A stretch of 64,000 nt of DNA from Paenibacillus pabuli (lineage in GTDB: Bacteria; Bacillota; Bacilli; Paenibacillales; Paenibacillaceae), in contig NZ_CP073714.1 of NCBI RefSeq assembly GCF_023101145.1, positions 744,001 through 808,000 of the forward strand, given 5' to 3'. Below are positions 27,167 to 36,327 of this stretch, piece by piece. The notes under the pieces are model-generated. The model had not been told where the DNA came from. It did no database searches and saw only the letters and a list, made by a program, of their open reading frames with translations. Numbering within the stretch: position 1 is the stretch's first letter; each line of letters opens with the position of its first letter. Made by a program: the position numbers and the translations under genes.

Positions 27167-28954
27167 ATGAGTAGAATTAAAAACGCTTTCACGACTTTGC
27201 CGATTCATCATAAAACCATTCTTCTCATCGGATTACTGATGATGATCAGCTTCACGTTCTATGTATCTATCCTGGGCTATGTGTTCAGCATTTATGACCG
27301 ACAAATCTATGAGAAATCCTCACAGGTGCTTAATATGTCTTCAGTGGGCATCGAGAACCAACTGCGTGAGATTGCCAACTTGTCTTTCAAGATCATGTCT
27401 GATGAGCCGCTGCAGCAATATCTTCTCCAACTGGATAAGGCGGAATCAGGATATGAAAAAAACGGGCTGCGTAAAAAAATTACCAACAGATTGGTCGCAT
27501 ATGCCGGTTCGGAGAAATACGTCTATTCCATGCTTTTTATCGATAATGATAATAATGTGATGGCAGCTGGAAACAGGGAAGGGATCTCGGAGAAGAAGCA
27601 AAGGGAAGTGGTTGCTTTAGGACAGCGATATTCAGGCTCCAATGCATGGTATACGGGCGGGGATCAACAAGCCAGGCTACTATCGGTTCGACAGGTAAAG
27701 TCTTTTACCGGTGGAGCATTCACGCTGGAGAAGTTGGGTACGCTGGTTATTCGTGTACGACTGGATCGGATTGTGCAGGATCAGATGCAGCACCCGGCAG
27801 AGGATTCACAATTATTAATTACAGATGGCCGGGAAGTAATTTACCCAACAGAGTCGACTGTCAGTAAGTCTGAAATCGAATCTGAACTGAAGCGAACTCA
27901 GCCCTATGGGATAGCCATGTTTGAGCAGGGAAGAAATTTTGTCGCTCGTGCGCATTCGTCATATACCGATTGGGTGTATCTGTATATGACGCCCTTTGAC
28001 CAAATGTTTAAGCAGATTCAGTTTGTCAAACAGCTGGTAACCGTCATTTTTATCATGATATTCCTCGCAGCGCTTGTATTCGGAGCCAAGTTCTCCCGCA
28101 GCATTACACAGCCAATCGCCCAGTTGATCAAGAAAATGCGCAATATCGAAAAGGGAGATCTGGATAAGCTGGAGGAAGCAGCGCTTGGAAACATTCCGAT
28201 ATCTTCACAAAATGAGGTTGGGTTGCTGCACCGCACGTTCAAGATGATGTTACAGCGTATACGCGAACTCATTGATGAGAATTATGCGAAGCAGCTCGTG
28301 ATACGAGAGACTGAATTGAAAGCGCTTCAGGCACAGATTAATCCGCATTTTCTATATAACACACTGGAATCCATCAACTGGCTTGCCAAAATGCAGAAGC
28401 AGCATCAAATTTCTGAAATGGTTGAAGCTCTAGGATTTCTGCTTCGAAGCTCAGTGAATATGTCCGAGAAGTGGATTACTTTGGAAAGGGAACTGGACAT
28501 CGTTCGCAGTTATGTGACGATCCAGCACACGCGATTCGAGGAAAGACTTGATTTTGACATGGACATTGCGCCTGAAGTGGGAACTGCGCGCATTCCGAAG
28601 TTAACCCTGCAGCCATTGGTGGAGAACGCCATTCATTATGCATTGGAGCCAAGCATAGAACCTTGCCGTATTCGCATCAGGGCGAGAGCGGACGGAGACA
28701 ACGTTGTAATTGAGGTGGAAGACGATGGGCCGGGCATGACCCTTGAATTCCTGGAACAATTGCAGGAGGGACGCATACAGACGAGGGGACAGGGAATTGG
28801 ACTGTCGAACATCAAGGAACGGATCAGATTGACCTTCGGGGACGAAGGCGAAATGATCATGAGCAGCAATCCCGGATCAGGGACCATAGTATCGATCAGA
28901 ATACCTTGGATCAGAGAGGACGATGACGATGTACAAAGTGATGCTCGTAGATGA
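27167..28954 (+). CDS. YesM-like sensor histidine kinase
   Basis: A 595-residue membrane kinase. A first membrane segment (about residues 17-40), a ~250-residue extracytoplasmic dCache-like sensor and a second segment near residue 292 (VTVIFIMIFLAALVFGA) are followed by HAMP. The His_kinase domain then has QINPHFLYNTLESINWLAK with the phospho-accepting His. The HATPase has PLVENAIHYAL, VEDDGPGM and GIGLSNIKERI. This is the LytS/YesM class that pairs with AraC-type regulators to sense plant oligosaccharides. It overlaps the next gene by 26 nt. Confidence 0.92.
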   Translation: MSRIKNAFTTLPIHHKTILLIGLLMMISFTFYVSILGYVFSIYDRQIYEKSSQVLNMSSVGIENQLREIANLSFKIMSDEPLQQYLLQLDKAESGYEKNGLRKKITNRLVAYAGSEKYVYSMLFIDNDNNVMAAGNREGISEKKQREVVALGQRYSGSNAWYTGGDQQARLLSVRQVKSFTGGAFTLEKLGTLVIRVRLDRIVQDQMQHPAEDSQLLITDGREVIYPTESTVSKSEIESELKRTQPYGIAMFEQGRNFVARAHSSYTDWVYLYMTPFDQMFKQIQFVKQLVTVIFIMIFLAALVFGAKFSRSITQPIAQLIKKMRNIEKGDLDKLEEAALGNIPISSQNEVGLLHRTFKMMLQRIRELIDENYAKQLVIRETELKALQAQINPHFLYNTLESINWLAKMQKQHQISEMVEALGFLLRSSVNMSEKWITLERELDIVRSYVTIQHTRFEERLDFDMDIAPEVGTARIPKLTLQPLVENAIHYALEPSIEPCRIRIRARADGDNVVIEVEDDGPGMTLEFLEQLQEGRIQTRGQGIGLSNIKERIRLTFGDEGEMIMSSNPGSGTIVSIRIPWIREDDDDVQSDARR

Positions 28955-30482
28955 TGAACGTGTCATTCTGGAGGGGATATCGCAAGTTGTGGATTGGGCT
29001 GCAGCGGGAACGGAACTGGTGGATACTGCGAGAAACGGGATTGAAGCGCTGGATAAAATCAGTCATTCCAGACCGGATATTATCATTACGGATATATCCA
29101 TGCCAGGCCTGGATGGCCTTGGACTCATTGAAAAAGCATCTGAAGCTTACCCTGGACTACGTTTTATCATGCTGTCTGGATACAAGGAGTTCGAATACGC
29201 CCGTCGGGCCATGCAATATGGAGTGAAGCATTATCTGCTCAAACCGTGTAATGAGAATCAGATTCATGATGCCTTGTCCGAGCTGCTTCAGGAACACCAG
29301 GATGCCCAGGTGAAGGAGCATGTGGCCGGAGAGATGAAACAGCGGCTGCAGCGTGTGCTCCCACATGTGAAGGAGCAGTTCTTGCTGGAATTTATGACGA
29401 ACCAAACCTATGGACCGGTTGATTTGGAGTATTATCAGGAGCTGTTTGATCTGGAGCTGGAGGATAACGAAGTTCGACTATTGCTGTTCCGGATTGCAGA
29501 TGAGCATGATTATAGTCATTTATTTGCCATTAAAAATATTGCGAGTGATCTGCTGCCACATGTTCTGTTAAGCACGACCATTGAAGGAAAACTGTTAATT
29601 CTGCTGGGGGACTCCGACGATCCGGTCTGTCTCATGGAGAGCATTGAGGAAGTGCGGGCTGCTTTCACTAGACTATATAAACTGGAAGTTACGGCTGCCC
29701 TCAGTGAAGCAGACCGAATGATCCAGTCCCGACGGTTGTTCCGTGAGGCGCTGCAGTGTCTGAATCACCGCTTCTTTATCGGCGAAGGCAAGCTGATTAC
29801 CAAAAGTGATCTGACCCTGGCCGGGGAATGTGAAGGGGGCCACCTTGAACAGGATGCAGAGAAGCTCTGCCAATTGATTAAGTCAGGCAATACCGAAGAA
29901 GTTGCAGCCGAAGTGGATCGCCTGTTCGAGCTTTTGTCCGGTCAACAGCTTGAAATCGGGATTACTCGTTCGTATGTGGTGCAGTTATACTCTGCCATGA
30001 TTCAAGTCTGTCCTCCTGAGGAGGCAACGGAATTTACTCAACGCATGGCGGAACTGCCCCATATGGATACATTGTCCGGTTTAAAATCCTTTGTAGCCAG
30101 CAGCGCAGCCCGGTTAACCTCCGGTTATTACAAAAATCATATTAGCCGTCAGTCATCTGCCGTGGAGAAAATGATGGATATTGTGGACCGCCACTATGGC
30201 GAAGCTGATCTGTCGCTTAACGGGGTTGCCCATCAGATGTTATATATGAATCCGGATTATCTCGGCAAAATTTTCAAAAAAGTGACGGGCGAAAACTTCT
30301 CCAACTATGTGAATCGTTTGCGCATTGAGCGTGCCTGCGACCATATTCGCAGAGGTGGGGATGTGAAAGTTTTTGAGCTTGCCGAATTGTTTGGCTTCGG
30401 AGGGAATTCGCAATATTTCAGTCAGGTATTCAAAAAGTGGACTGGCATGACACCTACCGAGTTCCGCAGAACTGGCTTATAA
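28929..30482 (+). CDS. YesN-like response regulator with AraC-type DNA-binding domain
   Basis: A 517-residue regulator. The receiver domain has MLVDDERVILEGI, IIITDISMPGLDGLGL (phospho-Asp) and YLLKPCNE (Lys). A ~260-residue middle region is followed by a C-terminal AraC/XylS double helix-turn-helix with YMNPDYLGKIFKKVTGENFS and GFGGNSQYFSQVFKKWTGMT. It probably activates the transporter and esterase genes that follow. ATG at 28929 is preferred over 28923 from spacing to AGAGAGGA. The ORF overlaps the kinase end, so the pair is coupled. Confidence 0.92.
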   Translation: MYKVMLVDDERVILEGISQVVDWAAAGTELVDTARNGIEALDKISHSRPDIIITDISMPGLDGLGLIEKASEAYPGLRFIMLSGYKEFEYARRAMQYGVKHYLLKPCNENQIHDALSELLQEHQDAQVKEHVAGEMKQRLQRVLPHVKEQFLLEFMTNQTYGPVDLEYYQELFDLELEDNEVRLLLFRIADEHDYSHLFAIKNIASDLLPHVLLSTTIEGKLLILLGDSDDPVCLMESIEEVRAAFTRLYKLEVTAALSEADRMIQSRRLFREALQCLNHRFFIGEGKLITKSDLTLAGECEGGHLEQDAEKLCQLIKSGNTEEVAAEVDRLFELLSGQQLEIGITRSYVVQLYSAMIQVCPPEEATEFTQRMAELPHMDTLSGLKSFVASSAARLTSGYYKNHISRQSSAVEKMMDIVDRHYGEADLSLNGVAHQMLYMNPDYLGKIFKKVTGENFSNYVNRLRIERACDHIRRGGDVKVFELAELFGFGGNSQYFSQVFKKWTGMTPTEFRRTGL

Positions 30483-30513
30483 CAATTGATTGACGATCAT
30501 GAAGAGAAGGTAT

Positions 30514-30562
30514 GAGGGGGACGAATGCGCCTGAGAGGTGCAGTTGTCCTCCTCTGTTTTTT
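30514..30562 (+). terminator. Terminator after the yesN-like gene
   Basis: GAGGGGGAC and GTCCTCCTC form the arms with one G-U pair, followed by TGTTTTTT. It separates the regulator operon from the transporter operon. Confidence 0.75.
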
Positions 30563-30631
30563 GAACCAATAAGACGGATTTGTGTATTCAACTATGATCC
30601 CACATTTGCGAAAATGACAATATAAAGTTTG

Positions 30632-30645
30632 TGAAAGCGTTATCA
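30632..30645. promoter_or_regulatory. cre site (CcpA operator) upstream of the sugar-binding protein gene
   Basis: TGAAAGCGTTATCA fits the Bacillus cre consensus TGWAARCGYTWNCW at every position. It lies 60 bp before the solute-binding protein start. Carbon catabolite repression of the importer by CcpA-HPr(Ser-P) is the expected consequence; that is inference from the consensus. Confidence 0.75.
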
Positions 30646-30704
30646 GAAATAGGAAGAAGATAACGCGTTCACACAACCATTTCAACATAAAAGGGGAGAT
30701 TGGC

Positions 30705-31988
30705 ATGGTGAAAAAGGCGATATTCCTGGTGATGGCGGCATTGCTCGTATTAACAACGGCATGCAGCAGCAGCGGAGGATCGGGCGAAACATCTGGAGAT
30801 GGTTCGGTAACACTTCGTATCGCATGGTGGGGATCGGATTCACGTCACGAATATACACAGAAGGTCATTGACTTGTACAAAGAGAAAAACCCGAACGTCA
30901 AAATTGACGTGGAATACGCTTCATTCGATGACTACTGGAAAAAGCTCGCTCCACAAGCTGCAGCAAATCAGCTGCCAGACATTGTTCAAATGGATATTTC
31001 CTACATCAGCCAATATGCACAGAACGGACAGCTCGAAGATCTGTCCCCATATCTCGGAAACCAGATCAAAGTGGACGATGTTTCCGAGAACGTAATCAGC
31101 ACAGGTATTATCAACAGCAAACAATATGGAGTACCTGCTGGTGTTAACGTACTGGGTTTTCAGTATGATCCGGCTCTGCTCAAAAAAGCGGGTGTGGATG
31201 CCATTCCCGAAAATATGACTTGGGAATCTTATGAAGAGCTTGGTAAGCAAACGGCTGCCAAAGGACTCTTTTTGGACGGGGGCGTAGCACCGGATATCTT
31301 CTTCCACTATTTCCTGCGTACCAAAGGATTATCCCTCTACAATGCTGAAGGAACGGGTCTTGGCTACGATGACGACAAGCTATTCGTTGAGTTCTTCGGA
31401 CTTATGCGCCGGATGATCGAGCAGGGCGCAGCGCCTTCACCGGATGTGGCGAACCAGACAAAAGGTATTATCGAGGAATCCGATCTGGTCAAGGAAAAAG
31501 GAATTGGCGTATGGCAATGGTCCAACCAGTTTGTGGCCTTGCAGCAGGTAGCCAACCGTCCGTTAGCGTTTGCTCCAATGCCTGGACCTGACATGGAAAA
31601 AGGACTTTATATGCAGCCAAGTATGTACTGGGCTGTAACATCGAACTCAAAAGTGAAGGAAGAAGCGGCCAAATTCATCGATTTCTGGGTGAATGACGTG
31701 GAAGCGAACAAACTGATCAAAGGGGAGCGCGGTGTGCCGATTTCCGGCAAAATCAAGGAAGCGATCGCTCCTGAGTTGAGTGATGCAACGAAACAGGTAT
31801 TTGATTTCGTAGCGTCCATGGAGCCTAAAGCTTCACCAATGAGTCCACCACCACCGGTAGGTTCACCGGAAGTCATTGCTTCGCTGGCGGACGTTGTAGA
31901 GGAATTGAACTTTGGTAAGGTGACACCGGAACAAGCAGCAGCGACATTCCGCAAAAATGCCGAAGCGGTTCTTGCCAACAATAAATAA
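30705..31988 (+). CDS. ABC sugar transporter, solute-binding lipoprotein
   Basis: A 427-residue extracellular binding protein of the carbohydrate uptake (CUT1) class. A lipoprotein signal ends in LVLTTACSSSGG, where the Cys is lipidated. The mature protein opens VTLRIAWWGSDSRHEYTQKV and has VEYASFDDYWKKLAPQAAAN and a late YMQPSMYWAVTSNSKVKEEA, typical of family 1 binding proteins. Together with the next two permeases and the acetylesterase it corresponds to the YesO role in B. subtilis, which imports rhamnogalacturonan fragments. AAAGGGGAGATTGGC precedes the ATG. No ATPase gene is present, as usual for MsmX-type shared ATPases. Confidence 0.9.
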   Translation: MVKKAIFLVMAALLVLTTACSSSGGSGETSGDGSVTLRIAWWGSDSRHEYTQKVIDLYKEKNPNVKIDVEYASFDDYWKKLAPQAAANQLPDIVQMDISYISQYAQNGQLEDLSPYLGNQIKVDDVSENVISTGIINSKQYGVPAGVNVLGFQYDPALLKKAGVDAIPENMTWESYEELGKQTAAKGLFLDGGVAPDIFFHYFLRTKGLSLYNAEGTGLGYDDDKLFVEFFGLMRRMIEQGAAPSPDVANQTKGIIEESDLVKEKGIGVWQWSNQFVALQQVANRPLAFAPMPGPDMEKGLYMQPSMYWAVTSNSKVKEEAAKFIDFWVNDVEANKLIKGERGVPISGKIKEAIAPELSDATKQVFDFVASMEPKASPMSPPPPVGSPEVIASLADVVEELNFGKVTPEQAAATFRKNAEAVLANNK

Positions 31989-31997
31989 CAGTTGAAT

Positions 31998-32105
31998 GAT
32001 CGCTTGCTCATCCCGTGACCGGGATGGACGGAAACAGGGCTACTCGCATAACGCGAGGGCCTTTCCCCGTCCAGTAGCTCGAAGCAAGGTTGGGGCAAGC
32101 AGATC
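31998..32105 (+). ncRNA. Structured intercistronic region between binding protein and permease
   Basis: Outer arms GATCGCTTGC / GCAAGCAGATC (one bulge) enclose a hairpin CATCCCG TGAC CGGGATG, then GGACGG / CCGTCC enclosing CTCGC ATAA CGCGAG. No T run follows, so it is not a simple terminator. Such structures often stabilise the upstream mRNA or attenuate downstream genes so that the binding protein is made in excess. The role here is inference. Confidence 0.5.
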
Positions 32106-32125
32106 AATAAAGGAGGTTCGTTCCG

Positions 32126-33028
32126 TTGAGGCAATATTCGTCGTTGCGCAGAAACCTGACCGGGTATGCTTTTATTAGTCCTTTTATCATCGGTTTTCTG
32201 GGCTTTACGCTTATTCCGATGTTTGTATCCCTATACATGTCGTTTACGAGTTATAACCTGTTCACTTCCCCGCGGTGGATCGGGCTGGACAACTACACGA
32301 AAATGTTTTTTGATGATCCGAAGTATTGGAACTCAGTTAAAGTAACGTTTCTGTATGTGTTCATCGGTGTGCCTCTCAGGCTGATCTTCGCACTTTTTGT
32401 AGCGATGATCCTGAATACGGGCTCCCGTATGGTCGGAACGTATCGTACCTTGTACTACTTGCCATCCATTATCGGTGGCAGTGTAGCCGTGTCAATTATG
32501 TGGCGTAATCTTTTCAGTAATGAAGGTGTAATTAACAGTGCATTAACGGCAATCGGAATCGGACCAATCAGCTGGTTTGGTGATCCGAATGCTTCTCTGG
32601 TTATGCTGATCTCGTTATCTGTTTGGCAGTTCGGATCTTCGATGCTCATCTTCCTCGCCGGTCTGAAAAATATTTCTCCCGAGATGTACGAAGCAGCAGG
32701 TGTGGATGGTGCCAACCCGATACGCAAATTCTTTGGGATCACCTTGCCGCTGCTCAGTCCAATTATTCTGTTCAATCTGATTATGCAAACGATCGGTGCA
32801 TTCATGACCTTTGTACCTGCATATATCATCTCTAAAGGCGAGGGCGGTCCAATGGATGGTACGATGCTTTACTCGCTGTATCTGTTCCGTCAGGCATTTA
32901 TGTTTAACAACATGGGTTATGCTTCGGCCATGGCCTGGATCATGCTTATTATGATCGGTATACTCACAGTCGCGGTGTTCCTGACATCCAAGTTCTGGGT
33001 GTTTTATGAATCCGAAGGAGGGAAGTAA
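32126..33028 (+). CDS. ABC sugar transporter permease (MalF-like)
   Basis: A 300-residue membrane permease with six hydrophobic segments, starting from TTG after AAAGGAGGTTCGTTCCG. N-terminal [20 protein letters not shown] is typical of MalF-type permeases. The EAA loop reads [20 protein letters not shown], where the ATPase docks. It corresponds to YesP of B. subtilis by position. Confidence 0.9.
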   Translation: MRQYSSLRRNLTGYAFISPFIIGFLGFTLIPMFVSLYMSFTSYNLFTSPRWIGLDNYTKMFFDDPKYWNSVKVTFLYVFIGVPLRLIFALFVAMILNTGSRMVGTYRTLYYLPSIIGGSVAVSIMWRNLFSNEGVINSALTAIGIGPISWFGDPNASLVMLISLSVWQFGSSMLIFLAGLKNISPEMYEAAGVDGANPIRKFFGITLPLLSPIILFNLIMQTIGAFMTFVPAYIISKGEGGPMDGTMLYSLYLFRQAFMFNNMGYASAMAWIMLIMIGILTVAVFLTSKFWVFYESEGGK

Positions 33029-33030
33029 CG

Positions 33031-33870
33031 ATGGTTTGGAGAAATGTGAAATGGCCCATCTATCACCTGTTCGTTGCAGCTTTGGCCCTCCTGATGCTCT
33101 ATCCCGTTCTATGGATGCTTTTCAGCTCATTCAAAGAAAGTCGTACCATTTTCGTAACTGCCGAGTCCTTGTTCCCTACGGAATGGATCTGGAGTAACTA
33201 TGCGGATGGCTGGAAAGGTGCAGGCGGAAGACCGTTTATGGATTACATCACCAACTCGCTCGTTATAGTAATTATCTCAACGATTGGTGCAGTATTATCT
33301 TCATCACTGATTGCCTTTGGTTTTGCGAGACTCAACTTCAAAGGACGTAACTTTTGGTTCTCCCTGATGATGTTGACTCTGATGCTGCCGCATGACGTTG
33401 TACTTGTACCCCAATATATTATCTTCACGAAGCTTGGCTGGTTGAATACCATTCTGCCAATTGTTGTACCTACGTTCTTCGGGATGCCGTTCTTCATCTT
33501 CCTGATGGTTCAATTTATTCGTACGATTCCGAAAGAGCTGGATGAGGCCGCTACTATTGATGGATGTAACAAATTCAGGTTGTATGTACAGATTATAATG
33601 CCGCTCATCAAGTCATCACTCGCAACAGCAGCCATCTTCTCCTTCTACTGGAGATGGGAGGATCTGCTCGGTCCAGTGCTTTATCTGAACTCGCCGGATA
33701 AATATACCGTTTCGATGGCACTGAAAATGTTCCTGGACAGTGAGTCTGCCTCCAACTGGGGAGCCATGTTCGCCATGTCCATCGTCAGTCTGGTTCCGGT
33801 TGTAGCTGTGTTCTTTATTTTCCAGAAACAAATTGTACAGGGCATGAGCACCAGCGGATTGAAAGGATAA
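33031..33870 (+). CDS. ABC sugar transporter permease (MalG-like)
   Basis: A 279-residue membrane permease with six hydrophobic segments. [20 protein letters not shown] and the EAA loop [20 protein letters not shown] are typical of MalG-type permeases. AAGGAGGGAAGTAACG precedes the ATG, which lies 2 bp after the previous stop. It corresponds to YesQ by position. The predicted substrate is a pectin-derived oligosaccharide, judged from context. Confidence 0.9.
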   Translation: MVWRNVKWPIYHLFVAALALLMLYPVLWMLFSSFKESRTIFVTAESLFPTEWIWSNYADGWKGAGGRPFMDYITNSLVIVIISTIGAVLSSSLIAFGFARLNFKGRNFWFSLMMLTLMLPHDVVLVPQYIIFTKLGWLNTILPIVVPTFFGMPFFIFLMVQFIRTIPKELDEAATIDGCNKFRLYVQIIMPLIKSSLATAAIFSFYWRWEDLLGPVLYLNSPDKYTVSMALKMFLDSESASNWGAMFAMSIVSLVPVVAVFFIFQKQIVQGMSTSGLKG

Positions 33871-33930
33871 ATGATATCCAATGGCTTCAAATCTGGATTA
33901 GCATGTTTTTGAACAAGGAGGTTGTTCCTA

Positions 33931-35175
33931 TTGAATAAGGCCCAGAGTAATCAGGCTGTTGCCGTGGAGGCAGCGGCAGAGAGCGGTAAAGAGGCCGTTA
34001 CCCACTGGAAGTTCAATTTTGGACCGGACTCTGGCAGTGCAGGTGAGATCGAGGGTTATTTGCAAGTGTCTTCCAGCACCGCATATGAAGAACAGGGAGG
34101 ATACGGTTTTGAATCCGGCTCCCTTGTATATGAGAAGCAACGGCTAAGTGATGACGATATATCATCGTATACCAGTAGAGCAAACGATGGCAAACAAGAG
34201 CAGTCCAATGTGTCTGCCCGATTGCGTTCAAGCTTTTGCATTCCGCTCAAGGCATCTTTCATTGTAGATGTACCCGATGGAACCTATCAGGTCTTGTTAA
34301 TTACAGGGGACGAAAGCGCGGAGACGATAACCAGAGTCAAGGCCGGAGAAGGCAGGCTGATGCTGCCAACCATTCGTACACTTCCTGGGCAATGTGCGGA
34401 GGTTCGATTCTCGGTTGTGGTTCGTGGCGGAAAGCTCAGACTATCCTTCTCCGGTCCCGCGCCGCGGATTAATGCATTGGAGATCACGCTTGCCAATCAG
34501 ACGATGACAGTATTTCTCGCTGGTGATTCTACCGTGACGGATCAGCCGGAGAGTGGATATCCATACTGCGGCTGGGGCCAGCTGTTGCCCGCACAGTTCA
34601 AACATGATGTTGCTGTAGATAATCATGCCCAGTCTGGCCGCAGCTCCCGAAGTTTCATCAATGAAGGCAGATTGGATGCCATTCTTGAGAAGATTAAGCC
34701 GGAAGATTTTTTGTTTATTCAATTTGGACATAACGATGAGAAGCCGGGCCCTGACCGGGGAACGGAGCCTTTCACAACATATAAGGAATATCTGAAAAAG
34801 TATATCGATGCCGCCCGCGAAGCCAAGGCTTGTCCGGTGCTGGTTACGCCGGTGCATCGGCGCTACTTCGCTGATGACGGCACATTGACCGACACCCATG
34901 GCGATTATATCGTCGCCGTGCGTGAGCTGGCGGAGGAGGAAGGAGTGCCGCTGATCGATCTGGCTGAGCGAAGCCGCATCCTGTTCGAGCAAGCGGGTAT
35001 TGAAGGCAGCAAGGAGGATTTCATGTGGGTGCTGCCGGGTGAGTACGTGAACTTCCCAGCAGGCGTGGAGGATAACACGCACTTTCAGGAGCGCGGTGCC
35101 CGTCGCCTCGCCACGCAGGTGGCGGAAGCCATCCGCGAGCTGCGACTGCAGCCGCTGCAAATGTATTTGAGGTGA
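33931..35175 (+). CDS. Rhamnogalacturonan acetylesterase (CE12-type SGNH)
   Basis: A 414-residue protein. Residues 1-185 form a beta-sandwich, carbohydrate-binding-like domain with WKFNFGPD and GGYGFESGSLVYEK. The C-terminal ~215 residues are the CE12 SGNH esterase: VFLAGDSTVTDQPESGY, CGWGQLLPAQF, AQSGRSSRSFINEGR, FIQFGHNDEKPGP and a final DNTHFQERGARRLA carrying Asp-His. It removes acetyl groups from rhamnogalacturonan I, like YesT/RhgT. No signal peptide is visible, suggesting action on imported oligosaccharides. TTG at 33931 follows AAGGAGG by nine bases. GC rises towards the 3' end. Confidence 0.9.
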   Translation: MNKAQSNQAVAVEAAAESGKEAVTHWKFNFGPDSGSAGEIEGYLQVSSSTAYEEQGGYGFESGSLVYEKQRLSDDDISSYTSRANDGKQEQSNVSARLRSSFCIPLKASFIVDVPDGTYQVLLITGDESAETITRVKAGEGRLMLPTIRTLPGQCAEVRFSVVVRGGKLRLSFSGPAPRINALEITLANQTMTVFLAGDSTVTDQPESGYPYCGWGQLLPAQFKHDVAVDNHAQSGRSSRSFINEGRLDAILEKIKPEDFLFIQFGHNDEKPGPDRGTEPFTTYKEYLKKYIDAAREAKACPVLVTPVHRRYFADDGTLTDTHGDYIVAVRELAEEEGVPLIDLAERSRILFEQAGIEGSKEDFMWVLPGEYVNFPAGVEDNTHFQERGARRLATQVAEAIRELRLQPLQMYLR

Positions 35176-35186
35176 GTAGCGAAGGA

Positions 35187-35300
35187 GGGCGGAATCGGAG
35201 CAGAGGGAGCGAAGCGTCCGCCTTTAGAGCGGGATTTCCCCTGCTGAGGGGAATGAACAAGAAATCCCGAGCCAACAGCGGCCCGCAGCCCGATCCGCCC
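35187..35300 (+). repeat. GC-rich structured repeat, unit D1
   Basis: First of three 114-nt units. GGGCGGAATCGG (35187-35198) pairs with CCGATCCGCCC (35290-35300). Inside, GCGGGATTTC pairs with GAAATCCCGAGC (one bulged A), and CCCC TGCTGA GGGG caps the hairpin. The CGCCTTTA and AACAG boxes flank the hairpin as in copies A-C. Confidence 0.85.
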
Positions 35301-35442
35301 ACCGAAGCGCCTGCCCCGCGAGCCACCCTTGCTTTTATTCAGCGAGTTAACAAAGTAACGAGCAAGGTTGCTTTTTAAGTTGTCCAGCGAGTTTAGCGAA
35401 GGCAATAAGCCTTTAAAAAGCCAAGGCGAGCGTTGCAGCGAA

Positions 35443-35556
35443 GGGCGGAATCGGAGCAGAGGGAGCGAAGCGTCCGCCTTTGGAGCGGGATTTCCCCTGC
35501 TGAGGGGAATGAACAAGAAATCCCGAGCCAACAGCGGCCCGCAGCCCGATCCGCCC
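35443..35556 (+). repeat. GC-rich structured repeat, unit D2
   Basis: Second unit, identical to D1 except for A to G after CGCCTTT. It lies 256 bp downstream of D1. The 142-nt spacer ends in about 40 nt (GGCAATAAGCCTTTAAAAAG onward) repeated in the next spacer. Confidence 0.85.
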
Positions 35557-35658
35557 ACCGAAGCGCCCGCATCGCGATCCTTGCTCTTAAATTGCCCAGC
35601 CGAACATAGGTAAGGCAATAAGCCTTTAAAAAGCCAAGGCGAGCGTTGCAGCGAAGGA

Positions 35659-35772
35659 GGGCGGAATCGGAGCAGAGGGAGCGAAGCGTCCGCCTTTGGA
35701 GCGGGATTTCCCCTGCTGAGGGGAATGAACAAGAAATCCCGAGCCAACAGCGGCCCGCAGCCCGATCCGCCC
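35659..35772 (+). repeat. GC-rich structured repeat, unit D3
   Basis: Third unit, matching D2 across its length as far as can be seen. It starts 216 bp after D2 and ends 72 bp before the ASRT-family gene start. The 102-nt spacer before it repeats the end of the first spacer. A minus-strand open frame crossing all three units is an artefact of GC richness. Confidence 0.85.
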
Positions 35773-35844
35773 ACCGAAGCGCCTGCCCCGCGAGCCACCC
35801 GCGCGTTTAACTAATTATTGCATTAGCAAAGGAGGAATTATTTT

Positions 35845-36255
35845 ATGGCTCAGGATCAGACGAACACTTCAGCACATAAAACATCTTCCACAGCGACAGG
35901 TCACACCTACTGGGTGATCCCCGATGGCTACATTCCACCGGACAGCTCGGGCTCACTGGAGAGCCATGAGAGCATCTGTGTATTAAATACAGGCACAGTG
36001 GATGCAGAGTTGCAAATAACGATTTACTTTGAAGACAGAGAGCCGCTCGAAGACATCTTGGCCGAGGTTCCTGCACGGAGAACAAAGCATATCCGGACAG
36101 CGTCGCTGAGATCGGGTGAGCAGCTTATCCCTCCGGGAGTACCCTATGCCATTACCGTCTCCAGCAATGTTCCTGTTATCGTCCAGTACAGTCGTCTGGA
36201 TACAACGCAGCCTGAACTGGCACTCATGAGTGTTATGGCGTTTCCATTGAGATAA
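35845..36255 (+). CDS. Sensory rhodopsin transducer (ASRT) family protein
   Basis: A 136-residue soluble beta-sandwich protein. Residues 20-136 match the Anabaena sensory rhodopsin transducer family: YWVIPDGYIPPDSSG, SHESICVLNTGTVDAEL, ITIYFEDREPLEDI, PARRTKHIR and VPVIVQYSRLDTTQPELAL. In cyanobacteria ASRT receives a light signal; most bacterial homologues have no rhodopsin and occur beside carbohydrate genes, where a role in binding sugars or DNA has been suggested. The first ~18 residues are a Ser/Thr-rich extension. AAAGGAGGAATTATTTT precedes the ATG. It follows the pectin genes, across the D repeats, without a visible terminator. Confidence 0.88.
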   Translation: MAQDQTNTSAHKTSSTATGHTYWVIPDGYIPPDSSGSLESHESICVLNTGTVDAELQITIYFEDREPLEDILAEVPARRTKHIRTASLRSGEQLIPPGVPYAITVSSNVPVIVQYSRLDTTQPELALMSVMAFPLR

Positions 36256-36273
36256 CATATGAATCATGAAATG

Positions 36274-36325
36274 AAAAGACGACCCGTAACCTTGCATGAA
36301 CTGCAGGCTGCCGATCGTCTTTTTG
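36274..36325. terminator. Bidirectional terminator between ASRT gene and gerC
   Basis: AAAAGACGA and TCGTCTTTT form the outer arms, with CCTTGCA/TGCAGG nested inside and flanking A/T tracts. It ends the plus-strand pectin block and the minus-strand germination operon. Confidence 0.75.
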
Positions 36326-36327
36326 CG

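Noticed and set aside
35085..35798. Long minus-strand open frame of about 237 codons across the D repeats
   Set aside because: It exists because GC-rich tandem repeats lack stop codons in this frame. The predicted protein is itself a repeat, it has no ribosome binding site, and it overlaps the end of the acetylesterase gene on the other strand.
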